Shown piece by piece: positions 1 through 8,517 of a stretch of 55,169 bases of DNA; positions within the stretch are counted from its first letter, which is position 1, and each line of letters begins with the position of its first letter. This stretch comes from an uncultured Ruminococcus sp. (GTDB taxonomy: Bacteria; Bacillota; Clostridia; Oscillospirales; Ruminococcaceae), in the NCBI GenBank assembly GCA_900543105.1, contig UQQA01000004.1:1-55169 (forward strand), read 5' to 3'. The notes under the pieces were generated by a model. The model was not told the DNA's origin, searched no databases, and saw nothing but the letters and a program-made list of their open reading frames with translations. The translations under genes were made by a program, and so were the position numbers.

Positions 1-45
1 AACGAAGTGAGTGGATTTGAAGCTTCAACGCTGTATGAATGGTAA
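1..45 (+). CDS. possible 3' end of an upstream gene
   Basis: Reading from base 1, frame 1 stays open for 14 codons and ends in TAA at 43-45. The predicted tail is NEVSGFEASTLYEW. It is too short to assign. It could be the C-terminus of a gene that starts outside the window, or chance. Confidence 0.2.
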   Translation, partial: NEVSGFEASTLYEW

Positions 46-430
46 AACGCAGTATTAACAGCTACGCAATATGAACGTGAAACCGCAAAAACCGATTTCC
101 CACTCATATCCCACCGCCGCTCAAATGTTGTCGGCAAGAAATGCTTATCACTTTCGCTCTGCGCATTTCACGCCGAGGACAGTTTGTTTGAAAAAAATTG
201 GCGCAATTCACATTATTGGCTTTACGAAACTTGATTTCTCATAGTTCGTTTTACCTTTTTTTGTGTGAATTGCGCCTTTTTAGCTGTTAGATATTGTTCT
301 GTTGCGGCAATGCCTTTAGCCATAGTTTAGGGAGTTTCGCTTCTGCGGAAGCGACAAGGTGGCGCTGCCCCATAGAGGTCACTCTGTGAAGAATATAAAC
401 TAACAAAAACATACCAGTCAAGCAAAAAGA
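46..430. other. structured non-coding left region
   Basis: No convincing gene lies here. The stretch has a 13-bp inverted repeat with a 51-base loop (200-212 and 264-276). It also has a 7-bp hairpin closed by a UGCG tetraloop of the stable UNCG type (337-343 and 348-354). It may hold the element's left-end recombinase sites or a leader RNA, but nothing in the sequence decides this. Confidence 0.5.
200..276. repeat. 13-bp inverted repeat, long loop
   Basis: The arms GGCGCAATTCACA (200-212) and TGTGAATTGCGCC (264-276) are perfect complements. An A-rich run precedes the left arm and a T-run follows the right arm, so it could end transcripts in both directions. The 51-base loop contains a weaker inner stem. 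Confidence 0.6.
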
Positions 431-436
431 AAATTG

Positions 437-442
437 TATAAT
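437..442 (+). promoter_or_regulatory. -10 box (TATAAT) before rep-like operon
   Basis: A consensus TATAAT sits about 110 bases before the first gene. No good -35 box is visible 17 bases upstream. Transcription would start near 449, immediately before two hairpins. Confidence 0.45.
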
Positions 443-451
443 ATAAACAAG

Positions 452-486
452 TAAACCAGTCGAAATGATTGGTTTATTTTGTTTTT
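452..486 (+). terminator. first leader hairpin with U-run
   Basis: A 10-bp stem (452-461 with 467-476, one G-U pair) encloses loop GAAAT. It is followed by TTTTGTTTTT. The shape is that of an intrinsic terminator placed right after the presumed transcription start. Confidence 0.55.
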
Positions 487-519
487 AAAGGACTTTCAGA
501 AATGGAAGTCCTTTTTTTT
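487..519 (+). terminator. second leader hairpin with U-run
   Basis: The 9-bp stem AAAGGACTT / AAGTCCTTT (487-495 and 506-514) runs into an uninterrupted T-run ending at 519. It lies 36 bases before the first start codon. Together with the preceding hairpin it looks like an attenuator for the operon. Confidence 0.7.
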
Positions 520-555
520 GTGAAAATTATAAAACTGAACGGAGGAAAAAATGAA

Positions 556-837
556 ATGACTAAGGCAAAAAGAGAAACAGGTATCATCGCACCTGTGAAC
601 AATACGCTTTCACTTGAAGCACGGGGATTGCTTGCCGTTATGCTGAACGACCCATGTTCTGATTACCAGTCGATTGAACATTTGTGTACCACATTTCAAA
701 GTGATAACCGCAGTACAGTTGAAAAAGCTCTGTCGGAACTTTGTGAAAAAAACTATGTGTTCAAGCTGCCGACAAACATTTTTGCGGTAAACAAGAACAA
801 AATACATGATATGCAGATTATTGGCATTGGGAGGTAA
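556..837 (+). CDS. small winged-helix protein, replication-initiator-like
   Basis: The product is 93 residues. I chose ATG 556 because GGAGG (541-545) is 10 bases upstream; a longer open frame from 469 runs through the terminator hairpin and is unlikely to be translated. The segment around 'LSLEARGLLAVMLNDP' resembles the N-terminal helix-turn-helix of replication-initiator-like proteins in Firmicute ICEs and matches the start of the next gene (NARGLLLTML). It may be a DNA-binding partner or regulator of that gene, which follows after 3 bases. The function is inferred from this similarity and position. Confidence 0.7.
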   Translation: MTKAKRETGIIAPVNNTLSLEARGLLAVMLNDPCSDYQSIEHLCTTFQSDNRSTVEKALSELCEKNYVFKLPTNIFAVNKNKIHDMQIIGIGR

Positions 838-840
838 AAT

Positions 841-1902
841 ATGCCCATTTTACAAAAAAAGATAAATGAAGATTTCACTATCGTACATAATGCGTTTATC
901 CGTGACGAAAAGTTAGGGATAAATGCAAGAGGACTGCTTCTGACAATGCTGTCTATGAAAGACGGTTGGAAATTCAGCGTTAAAGGTTTGGCTTCAATAC
1001 TTCCTGACGGTGAAACAAAGGTGTCAACAGCATTGCATTCTCTTGAGAACTTAGGTTATCTTAAAAGAAATCGCATTACAGATAAACGTGGAATGGTCGT
1101 GGAGTGGGAGTATATGTTCAGCGATGAACCTATTTTTAGGGATATTGATACTTCATCAGAAAAGGAAAAGTCAAGCAAGAGTCCAGATTTGGAAAATCCA
1201 GATGTGGTTCTTCCAAATCTGAAAAAGCGGCATGATAATAAAATACTAAATAATCAAGTACTAAAAAATCAAATACTATCTGATAATTCAGTCAATCTAT
1301 CTGAAAAAGCAAATTCAAATCCGTCAGTAATTGACAGACAGAATGACGAACAGAAAAAATCAATGACCTTTTACGAGGTCATTGGTGAAATCGGCTATGA
1401 CATACGCATAGTGGATTTTATCCCCAAAAGTGAAAATGATTTTCGTGAAATGGACGAAAAAGACCGCAGAACGGACATATGTCAGATACCTTATTCGCTG
1501 AAAACAGATAAAAAGGCTATGAAAGAAGCTTTGAAATTTCTCTTTGCTTATAGCTACTATGTTCCCTCAATGCAGGCTGAAAGCAAGCGGCTTCTTGATA
1601 CGGTCATATCCACATTAGCCGAAATGACAGCACAGGATATGCTTAAAATTCAGGGAAAGACGGTAAAATATCATGAAATAATCGACCGCCTTAACGATGT
1701 TATCGAAGATACGGAGAAATCGCTTTTCGACTGGTTCATAAGCTTTGAGCATAAATGGAAAACGATTCTTGCCGAAAACACCATTAAGCACCAAAAAGCA
1801 TATCTGAAAAGCTGTATATGGAACTGGCTTTCCGATTACGATTTTGAAACTGATAATGATATCAGAAAGCTCGATTACAGCTTCAAAAATGGAGGAATTT
1901 AA
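841..1902 (+). CDS. replication initiator-like protein (HTH + DUF6017-like)
   Basis: The 353-residue protein has an N-terminal winged-helix region (residues about 10-80, with NARGLLLTMLSMKDGW), a polar linker rich in S, N and K (about 100-175), and a C-terminal helical domain (about 180-345). The C-terminal part resembles the DUF6017 domain found at the end of ICE RepA-like initiators. Such proteins probably bind the element's origin and allow rolling-circle or theta replication after excision. GGGAGG lies just before ATG 841. The gene sits in a tight operon, with the next ATG immediately after its stop. Confidence 0.8.
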   Translation: MPILQKKINEDFTIVHNAFIRDEKLGINARGLLLTMLSMKDGWKFSVKGLASILPDGETKVSTALHSLENLGYLKRNRITDKRGMVVEWEYMFSDEPIFRDIDTSSEKEKSSKSPDLENPDVVLPNLKKRHDNKILNNQVLKNQILSDNSVNLSEKANSNPSVIDRQNDEQKKSMTFYEVIGEIGYDIRIVDFIPKSENDFREMDEKDRRTDICQIPYSLKTDKKAMKEALKFLFAYSYYVPSMQAESKRLLDTVISTLAEMTAQDMLKIQGKTVKYHEIIDRLNDVIEDTEKSLFDWFISFEHKWKTILAENTIKHQKAYLKSCIWNWLSDYDFETDNDIRKLDYSFKNGGI

Positions 1903-2388
1903 ATGTCGGATAGTGATAATCGAAAAATTTTCGGCGTTATTGTTGAATGTGCAAAACTTACACCTGAAATATTTGTGAAAGCCATTGAGGAAATGACTAA
2001 AGACCTCAATAAACCGCCGCAGGGAAAGACAAGCCTTAACAAGCTTATGCAAACGGGCAAAGTGGACAATATTGAGGTCAATGACAGCAATATAGGCAGT
2101 TTTGCACAAATAGCCAAAAAATATAATCTTACATACGCCTTGAAACGTATTCAGGAGGAAAACGGAAAAAAGCAGTACCTTGTTTGCTTTCATAGCAAGG
2201 ATTTGGAAACTATGCACAAGGCTTTTAAGGAATATTCGTACAAGCAGACACACAAAAAGGAAACATTGCTCAGTAAGAAAAAGGTTTCTGAAATTCAAAT
2301 GCCGTCCCATGAAATGGAGAATGAGCGCAGCAGAACCAAAGAGAGAGAACATCAAAAGCAACGTTCCTCAAAACAGCTTGAGAGGTGA
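1903..2388 (+). CDS. PcfB-like conjugation protein (DUF3801)
   Basis: The 161-residue protein resembles the PcfB/DUF3801 family, which in conjugative plasmids and ICEs is encoded just before the coupling protein and helps bring the relaxosome to it. The N-terminal two-thirds is a compact mixed alpha/beta region ('KEYNLTYALKRI'-like core seen as KKYNLTYALKRIQEE). The last 40 residues are basic and charged. GGAGG precedes the ATG, which directly abuts the previous stop codon. The VirD4-type gene follows after 160 bases, as expected for this family. Confidence 0.8.
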   Translation: MSDSDNRKIFGVIVECAKLTPEIFVKAIEEMTKDLNKPPQGKTSLNKLMQTGKVDNIEVNDSNIGSFAQIAKKYNLTYALKRIQEENGKKQYLVCFHSKDLETMHKAFKEYSYKQTHKKETLLSKKKVSEIQMPSHEMENERSRTKEREHQKQRSSKQLER

Positions 2389-2548
2389 ATATTTTGTTAG
2401 CAAAATTTTACTTGTTTGCTCAAAGCTATTCAAAATGCTTCACAATGCACCACAATCCATTTTGTACGGCTATGGAGTATAGAACCCTTGCCAATCAGAG
2501 TGCGGCAAAAAAGACTGATAGGAGCATTTATATGGGGAGGACAGCAAA

Positions 2549-4369
2549 ATGAACATTTTTCCTAAAGACAGTATTCCTGCCAAAATGCTTGCCGACTTAA
2601 AAAATCTTATCAAAAGAAATGCCAAGTTTGACAAAAAAACGCTGCTCGGTCTTATACCTCTGCTCATTTTTGCATGGGCAGGAAACAAAATTTACTGTGC
2701 ATACAGAATAAACGGACTTACCGCTGAAATGATAACTGCCGTAAATGCCATGTTTTCAGACCCAATGCCGAGCTTGAACAAGTCAGACCTGTTGGCAGGT
2801 CTTGTGACGGCAGCGGCATTTAAAGTTTTTCTGTATTTCAAAAAGAAAAACAGGAAAAATTTCAGGGATAAGGAAGAATACGGCTCTGCAAGGTGGGGAA
2901 CTGAAAAGGATATAGAGCCATATGTGGATTCTGAAAATCCGAAAAATAATATTATCCTGACAAAAACCGAAAGCCTGACTATGAACAGCAGAGTGCCTAA
3001 TGTTAAATTTGCACGAAACAAAAATATCCTTGTAGTAGGTGGTTCGGGAAGCGGTAAAACAAGATTTTTCGTAAAACCTAACATTATGCAAATGCACAGC
3101 AGCTATGTTGTGACAGACCCTAAAGGTACGTTAGTTCTTGAATGCGGAAAAATGCTTCAAAAGGCAGGATACCGCATAAAAATCATCAATACAATAAACA
3201 TGGACAAATCCATGCACTATAATCCGTTCGCATACATTCACAGTGAGGAAGATATTCTGAATCTTGCGAACACGATCATCAGCAATACTCAGGGTGACGG
3301 CAGCAAAAGCGGAGAAGATTTTTGGGTAAAATCAGAACGACTTCTCTATTGTGCGCTGATCGCACTCATTTACTACGAATTTCCTGCTGAAGAAAAGAAT
3401 TTCGGAACTCTCCTTTGGCTCATCAATCAGTGTGAAACACGAGAGGACGATGAAACTTTCAAAAACCGTGTTGATCTTGCGTTTGAAAGGGTCGAGCAGC
3501 AAAAGGGTGAAGATCATTTTGCTGTGAGACAATATAAAAAATACAAGCTTGCGGCAGGAAAAACCGCTAAATCAATACTGATTTCATGTGGTGCAAGACT
3601 TGCGCCGTTTGATATAGAAAAAGTCAGAAAAATGATGGCTTATGATGAAATGGAACTTGACACGCTTGGAGACGCAAATCAGAAAACCGCTCTCTTTGTA
3701 ATAGTTTCAGATACAGATGATACATTCAATTTCATTGTTGCAATGATGTACACTCAGCTTTTCAATCTGCTCTGTACCGTTGCAGACGATAAATACGGCG
3801 GCAGACTGCCTACGCACGTCCGCTGCATTCTCGATGAGTTTGCAAATATCGGTCAGATACCGAAATTTGATAAACTTATTGCTACCATACGAAGCCGTGA
3901 AATATCGGCAAGTATAATTTTGCAGTCCAAATCGCAGTTAAAAGCGATTTACAAAGATAATGCCGATACAATTATCGGCAACTGTGACACCGAGATTTTC
4001 CTTGGTGGTAAGGAAAAGTCAACGCTTAAGGAGCTGTCTGAGATTTTAGGAAAGCAGACCATTGATCTTTTTACCACTTCGGAAACAAGAGGACAGTCGC
4101 AGTCATCGGGGACTAACTATAACAGAACAGGAAGGGAGTTGATGTCACAGGACGAACTTGCAGTAATGGACGGCGGTAAGTGTATCATGCAGATCAGAGG
4201 TACTCGTGCCTTTTTGTCTGATAAGTACGATATTACCAAACACGACCGTTACAAAGAACTGTCGGATTTTAATCCGAAAAACACATTTGACATAACGGGA
4301 TATGTCAAATCAAAGCTTAAAGTCAAAAAAACAGACGAAATAGAGATCGTATCCCGAATGGTTTACTAA
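2549..4369 (+). CDS. VirD4/TraG-type coupling protein
   Basis: This 606-residue ATPase is the type IV coupling protein that delivers the relaxase-DNA complex to the membrane channel. Two N-terminal membrane segments are visible (about 30-50 and 70-90). A Walker A motif GGSGSGKT lies near residues 164-171 and a Walker B motif CILDEFANIG near 425-434. The stretch AQ/ILQSKSQL and the late 'DKYDITKHDRY' are typical of the family. GGGGAGG precedes ATG 2549. Length and order (PcfB, coupling protein, Maff2) match Tn1549-type ICEs. Confidence 0.95.
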   Translation: MNIFPKDSIPAKMLADLKNLIKRNAKFDKKTLLGLIPLLIFAWAGNKIYCAYRINGLTAEMITAVNAMFSDPMPSLNKSDLLAGLVTAAAFKVFLYFKKKNRKNFRDKEEYGSARWGTEKDIEPYVDSENPKNNIILTKTESLTMNSRVPNVKFARNKNILVVGGSGSGKTRFFVKPNIMQMHSSYVVTDPKGTLVLECGKMLQKAGYRIKIINTINMDKSMHYNPFAYIHSEEDILNLANTIISNTQGDGSKSGEDFWVKSERLLYCALIALIYYEFPAEEKNFGTLLWLINQCETREDDETFKNRVDLAFERVEQQKGEDHFAVRQYKKYKLAAGKTAKSILISCGARLAPFDIEKVRKMMAYDEMELDTLGDANQKTALFVIVSDTDDTFNFIVAMMYTQLFNLLCTVADDKYGGRLPTHVRCILDEFANIGQIPKFDKLIATIRSREISASIILQSKSQLKAIYKDNADTIIGNCDTEIFLGGKEKSTLKELSEILGKQTIDLFTTSETRGQSQSSGTNYNRTGRELMSQDELAVMDGGKCIMQIRGTRAFLSDKYDITKHDRYKELSDFNPKNTFDITGYVKSKLKVKKTDEIEIVSRMVY

Positions 4370-4405
4370 TCGTCACAAAGACAATTTTATGGAGGAATTT
4401 AAAAA

Positions 4406-4627
4406 ATGAGTTTTTTTACAGATGCAGTTGACGTATTAAGAATTGTACTTACACTTATCGGTGCCGGATTAGGCGGTTGGGGAATTGTAAATCTCCTTGA
4501 AGCATATGGTTCAGATAACGCAGGCGGAAAGTCTCAGGGTATGAAGCAGCTCATGGGCGGCGGCGGAATTATTCTTCTTGCTCAGATCCTTATTCCTAAG
4601 CTTAATGACCTTATGTCAACGTCCTGA
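4406..4627 (+). CDS. Maff2 family small membrane protein
   Basis: The 73-residue protein has two hydrophobic segments (about 8-30 and 52-65) around a glycine-rich loop (YGSDNAGGKSQG). This is the Maff2 family, found between the coupling protein and VirB6-like gene in this ICE group. It may be a VirB2/VirB3-like channel subunit, but its exact role is unknown. GGAGG precedes the ATG. Confidence 0.85.
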   Translation: MSFFTDAVDVLRIVLTLIGAGLGGWGIVNLLEAYGSDNAGGKSQGMKQLMGGGGIILLAQILIPKLNDLMSTS

Positions 4628-4639
4628 TAAAATATCAAC

Positions 4640-4656
4640 TGTGTCACCGTGACACA
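4640..4656. promoter_or_regulatory. parS-like palindrome, copy 1
   Basis: TGTGTCAC-C-GTGACACA, a perfect 17-bp palindrome, lies between the Maff2 and VirB6-like genes. It is one of ten copies in the element and is the proposed ParB-binding site. Confidence 0.75.
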
Positions 4657-4667
4657 CTTTAAATTCA

Positions 4668-4695
4668 GCCGTCACGATTTAATTATCGTGGCGGC
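4668..4695 (+). other. intercistronic hairpin
   Basis: GCCGTCACGAT (4668-4678) pairs with ATCGTGGCGGC (4685-4695) with one G-U pair and loop TTAATT. No T-run follows, so it is more likely an mRNA-processing or stability hairpin than a terminator. It ends 9 bases before the next ribosome binding site. Confidence 0.5.
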
Positions 4696-4717
4696 ATAAT
4701 ATTTAGGAGGTGTTTTT

Positions 4718-5653
4718 TTGGGCTTATTCGGAGGAGAAAGTGTAACCGATAAGATCGGCGATTGGATTCAGGATTTTCTACAGGAAATACTCGGCACGGT
4801 AGTAGAAAAAAGTCTGATGAGTGCTGCTGAAAATATTGACGGAGTTGTAACTATTGTAGAGGATAATGTTACTCAGACACCCGATACATGGAACAGCTCA
4901 TTATACACAGCTCTCCAAAACATTTCCAATGCGGCTATCATGCCCATAGCAATAGGTATAATGTCAATTATTCTATGCTATGAACTGATTACAGCTTGTT
5001 TGGATAAAAACAGTTTCAGAGAATTTGACACGTCAATTTTCTTTCGGTTTATCGTAAAAGCGTGGGTAGCAATATATTTCATGAACAACGTATTTACGAT
5101 TTTTACCGCTATTATAAAGATTGGCGCAGAGATAGCACAAAAAGCTATAGATCAACTGTACACCGAATCATTTAACTTACAGCAGCAGATGACCCAGTTA
5201 TTTAACCCCAGTGACGGAGTAAATATATTCCATTGGTATAATGACTACAGCATAGGAGATCTGATGTGCTCATTGTTTTTATCATTATTGGTATATACAG
5301 TCTCTTTGGCAATAATCGTTATAGTAATGATAGTAACAGCAGGAAGAATGATAGAAATACTGATACATTTCTGTGCTGCTCCGCTGCCGTTTGCCACAAT
5401 GACAAACAAAGAATGGAGTCATGTCGGATTTTCTTTTTTGAAAACCATGCTTGCACTTGCTTTACAAGCGTTTTTCATAGTAATTATTCTTGCAATTTTT
5501 GTGATTCTGTTCACTACAGAAGTAGTGAATGCACTGCAAGACCTGAGTTCATTATCGGGAGCATTGATAAAGTGGATATGCTATGGCGTTGTCTGCTGTT
5601 TTATGCTTCTGAAATCGGGCAGTATATCAAAGGCAATCTGCGGCACACATTAA
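4718..5653 (+). CDS. VirB6/TrbL-like membrane channel protein
   Basis: The 311-residue polytopic membrane protein starts at TTG 4718, chosen because AGGAGG lies 7 bases upstream. An amphipathic N-terminus is followed by about six hydrophobic segments (near residues 70-95, 110-135, 180-210, 220-240, 250-280, 285-305). It fits the VirB6/TrbL-like CD1112 family of Tn1549-type ICEs, the polytopic core of the inner-membrane channel. Its neighbours (Maff2, PrgI, VirB4) support this. Confidence 0.85.
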   Translation: MGLFGGESVTDKIGDWIQDFLQEILGTVVEKSLMSAAENIDGVVTIVEDNVTQTPDTWNSSLYTALQNISNAAIMPIAIGIMSIILCYELITACLDKNSFREFDTSIFFRFIVKAWVAIYFMNNVFTIFTAIIKIGAEIAQKAIDQLYTESFNLQQQMTQLFNPSDGVNIFHWYNDYSIGDLMCSLFLSLLVYTVSLAIIVIVMIVTAGRMIEILIHFCAAPLPFATMTNKEWSHVGFSFLKTMLALALQAFFIVIILAIFVILFTTEVVNALQDLSSLSGALIKWICYGVVCCFMLLKSGSISKAICGTH

Positions 5654-5665
5654 GGAGGTTGAAAA

Positions 5666-6055
5666 ATGGCTTTATATATGAAAATCCCAAAGGATATGAA
5701 CGGCATAAAGGACACGGTAATGTTTAAAATGACAAAACGTCAGCTCATATTCAATGCTATTGGCTTGGCATTAGGGTTTACTGTATTTTGGCTGACATAT
5801 AAAACGCTTGGGACAAGCACTTCGGCACTGCTGCTTTTCTGCTTGGGCAGCCCTTTTTTCATTATGGGAATGTATGAAAAAAACGGCTTTACGCTTGAGA
5901 AGATACTATTGAACTTTATTCGTTATAAACTTTGTCCGCAGATACGAACGTATAAAACCGAGAATATTTATCGTAGTATTGCGGAAGAGATTGAATATAT
6001 AGAGGAGGTTGAAATGCTTGAAACAGGCAGAAAAAAAGTCAAAAGCAAAAAGTAA
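5666..6055 (+). CDS. PrgI family protein
   Basis: The 129-residue protein has two membrane segments (about 28-46 and 50-68) and a basic cytoplasmic tail. The sequence around MKIPKDMNGIKDTVMFKMTKRQL is typical of PrgI, the VirB3-like partner of VirB4 in Gram-positive type IV secretion. AAGGAGG precedes the ATG. Its 3' end overlaps the start of the VirB4 gene in another frame. Confidence 0.85.
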   Translation: MALYMKIPKDMNGIKDTVMFKMTKRQLIFNAIGLALGFTVFWLTYKTLGTSTSALLLFCLGSPFFIMGMYEKNGFTLEKILLNFIRYKLCPQIRTYKTENIYRSIAEEIEYIEEVEMLETGRKKVKSKK

Positions 6056-8507
6056 AAATACCGTTCCCCTTTCAAAATCCGAATATGAAACTGTAAAACG
6101 GCAGGTTTCGGAAAAAAACAAAAGGAAACAGGCTGTCAAGCTGCCACAGACAGCACAGCAGTCCATACCGTTTGACTATATGACCAAGGACGGTATTGCT
6201 ATTGCAAGCGAACCTGAACGTTTTTCGCTCTTAAATTATCTGTTTGGCAAAAAGAAGCCAACGGAAACACGTTACAGCAAAACAGTTCAGTTTTATGACG
6301 CAGATTATGAAATAGCGGAAATTTCAAAGCAGAAGAACATTTTCGCCAAATACTGCAATCTTCTGAACTGCTTTGACAGTAACGTGAAATTTCAGATATC
6401 TGTTGTGAATGTAACCAATGATGATGATTTTGAGGACGTTATCAGCTTGCCGGAACGTAATGATGAGTACAACGATATTCGCAAGGAATACTGCGATATG
6501 CTCCGTGATAAGCTTGCCAAAGGAAATAACGGGTTCATTCGTGTAAATTATATTACTTTTTCCATAAGAGAAAAGAGTATAAATAAAGCACGTCAGCAGC
6601 TTACAGGTATTGAAAGAGATGTTATCCGTACATTTAAATCATTTGGTGTTGCGGCTGTACCTTTGAACGGAGAAGAAAGACTGTTTGCAATGTACAAAAT
6701 GCTTCATCAGTATTCCAATGAACCGTTCCTTTGCAATTTTGACACTATGGCAGAAGCAGGACTTATGTCCAAAGATTATATTGCTCCGTCCTCATTCAAC
6801 TTTTCAAAGAAAGATGAATTCAGGTGCGGAAAGTTCTGCGGTTCTACGTTTTCAATCAATCTGCTTGCTTCGGAAATGTCAGACAGATTCCTTTCAGACC
6901 TTATGGACACCGAAAATCCGATTGCATTCAATATGCACTTTACTGCTGTAGATAATCTTGAAGCAAAGAAATTCGTCAAATTGAAATTGTCCAACGTTGA
7001 AAAGATGAAAGTTGATGAGCAGAAAAAGGCAGCTCAGCAAGGCTATGACATGGATATTCTTCCTCCCGACATGAAAACATACATTAAAGAGCTTGAAATC
7101 ATGCTTGATGATCTTGAAAATAAAAATGAGAGAATGTTCATTGTCACTATTCTTGTGACCAATTTCGCCAAAAACAGCAAAATGCTCGGTGTCTGCAATG
7201 ACAGACTGAACCGAATAGTATTGCAAGCCAATTCACAGCTCATTCCCCTTGACTACAGACAGGATCTTGGACTGGCTTCAATTCTTCCGCTCGCCGAAAA
7301 TAGGATTGAAATAGAGCGCCGCCTGACCACAAGTTCAGCGGCTATTTTCCTGCCGTTTGCCACAAAAGAGATTTTCATGGACGGCGAATCCGTGTACTAT
7401 GGAATCAATCAGATTTCAAATAATATGATTATGGCAGACAGAAGACAACTCGATAATCCAAACGGTATTGTTTTGGGAACTCCGGGCGGAGGTAAGTCGT
7501 TTGAAGTAAAATGCGAAATAACACCCGTATTTCTGTTTACAAATGATGATATCATGATATGCGACCCTGAAGATGAATATCACCCTCTTGTAAGGGAATT
7601 TCATGGACAGGTTATTGAGATCTCATCTGACAGTTCTGATTACATTAATCCCATGGATATTGACCGAAACAGCGGTGAGGACGATATTATCGGTGTAAAA
7701 TCGGAATTTATAATCTCTCTTTGCGAACTTGTTGCAGGAGGAAGAAACGGTCTTGACCCACAGGAAATTTCAATTATTGACCGCTGCGTAAGAAATCTGT
7801 ATCTTAACTTTTTCTCCGAAACAGAGAACTCGTCTGAGGAAGAGTTCAAGGCAAATATGCCGATTTTGGGTGATTTGCAGAAAGCACTTTATGATACGGG
7901 TGAGGAATACGCAAAACGTGTGGCAAATTCCCTTGAAATATATGTCAGCGGATCACTCAATATTTTTAATCACCGCACAAATGTTGACTTGAACAACCGA
8001 ATTATCTGTTACAACATCAAAAAGCTGAAAAATACGCTCAGAAAGCTCGGTATGCTGATAGTTCAGGATCAGGTATGGAACAGAGTGTCTATGAACAGAG
8101 GAAAGAAATCCACTTGGTACTATATGGACGAGTTTCATCTTCTGCTTAAAGAGGAACAGACAGCAAAGTATTCGGTAGAAATGTGGAAACGTTTCAGAAA
8201 ATGGGGCGGCATTCCTACAGGACTTACGCAGAACGTTAATGACTTTCTGTCATCAAAAGAGGTTGAATCAATCTTTGACAATTCATCATTCGTTATAATG
8301 CTTAAACAGGCAAGCGGAGATATAGATGTATTGGCTCAAAAGTTGGAAATATCCCCCTCACAGCAGAAGTACATAGAAAGCACTGTGCCGAGGGGCAGCG
8401 GTCTGATCTACTATGGCGGAAGTATTCTGCCATTTAATAACCAATTCCCGACAGATACAAAGTTGTACAGACTTATGTCCACCAAACCGCAGGAAAGTAT
8501 GATTTGA
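6018..8507 (+). CDS. VirB4-like conjugation ATPase
   Basis: The roughly 829-residue ATPase powers channel assembly and DNA transport. Walker A GTPGGGKS is near residues 487-494 and the Walker B-like YYMDEFHLLL is near 703. The C-terminal RecA-like domain and the 'GIPTGLTQNVNDFL' motif are typical. TTG 6018 is preferred because GGAGG (6004-6008) is 9 bases away; an in-frame TTG at 6009 has no spacing. The start overlaps the PrgI gene by about 38 bases, which suggests translational coupling. Confidence 0.9.
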   Translation: MKQAEKKSKAKSKNTVPLSKSEYETVKRQVSEKNKRKQAVKLPQTAQQSIPFDYMTKDGIAIASEPERFSLLNYLFGKKKPTETRYSKTVQFYDADYEIAEISKQKNIFAKYCNLLNCFDSNVKFQISVVNVTNDDDFEDVISLPERNDEYNDIRKEYCDMLRDKLAKGNNGFIRVNYITFSIREKSINKARQQLTGIERDVIRTFKSFGVAAVPLNGEERLFAMYKMLHQYSNEPFLCNFDTMAEAGLMSKDYIAPSSFNFSKKDEFRCGKFCGSTFSINLLASEMSDRFLSDLMDTENPIAFNMHFTAVDNLEAKKFVKLKLSNVEKMKVDEQKKAAQQGYDMDILPPDMKTYIKELEIMLDDLENKNERMFIVTILVTNFAKNSKMLGVCNDRLNRIVLQANSQLIPLDYRQDLGLASILPLAENRIEIERRLTTSSAAIFLPFATKEIFMDGESVYYGINQISNNMIMADRRQLDNPNGIVLGTPGGGKSFEVKCEITPVFLFTNDDIMICDPEDEYHPLVREFHGQVIEISSDSSDYINPMDIDRNSGEDDIIGVKSEFIISLCELVAGGRNGLDPQEISIIDRCVRNLYLNFFSETENSSEEEFKANMPILGDLQKALYDTGEEYAKRVANSLEIYVSGSLNIFNHRTNVDLNNRIICYNIKKLKNTLRKLGMLIVQDQVWNRVSMNRGKKSTWYYMDEFHLLLKEEQTAKYSVEMWKRFRKWGGIPTGLTQNVNDFLSSKEVESIFDNSSFVIMLKQASGDIDVLAQKLEISPSQQKYIESTVPRGSGLIYYGGSILPFNNQFPTDTKLYRLMSTKPQESMI

Positions 8508-8517
8508 GGTGAGTGAT

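Noticed and set aside
1615..2361. 248-codon minus-strand open frame opposite the replication and PcfB genes
   Set aside because: The product is Phe/Leu/Cys-rich, typical of an antisense shadow of AT-rich genes, and no ribosome binding site precedes it.
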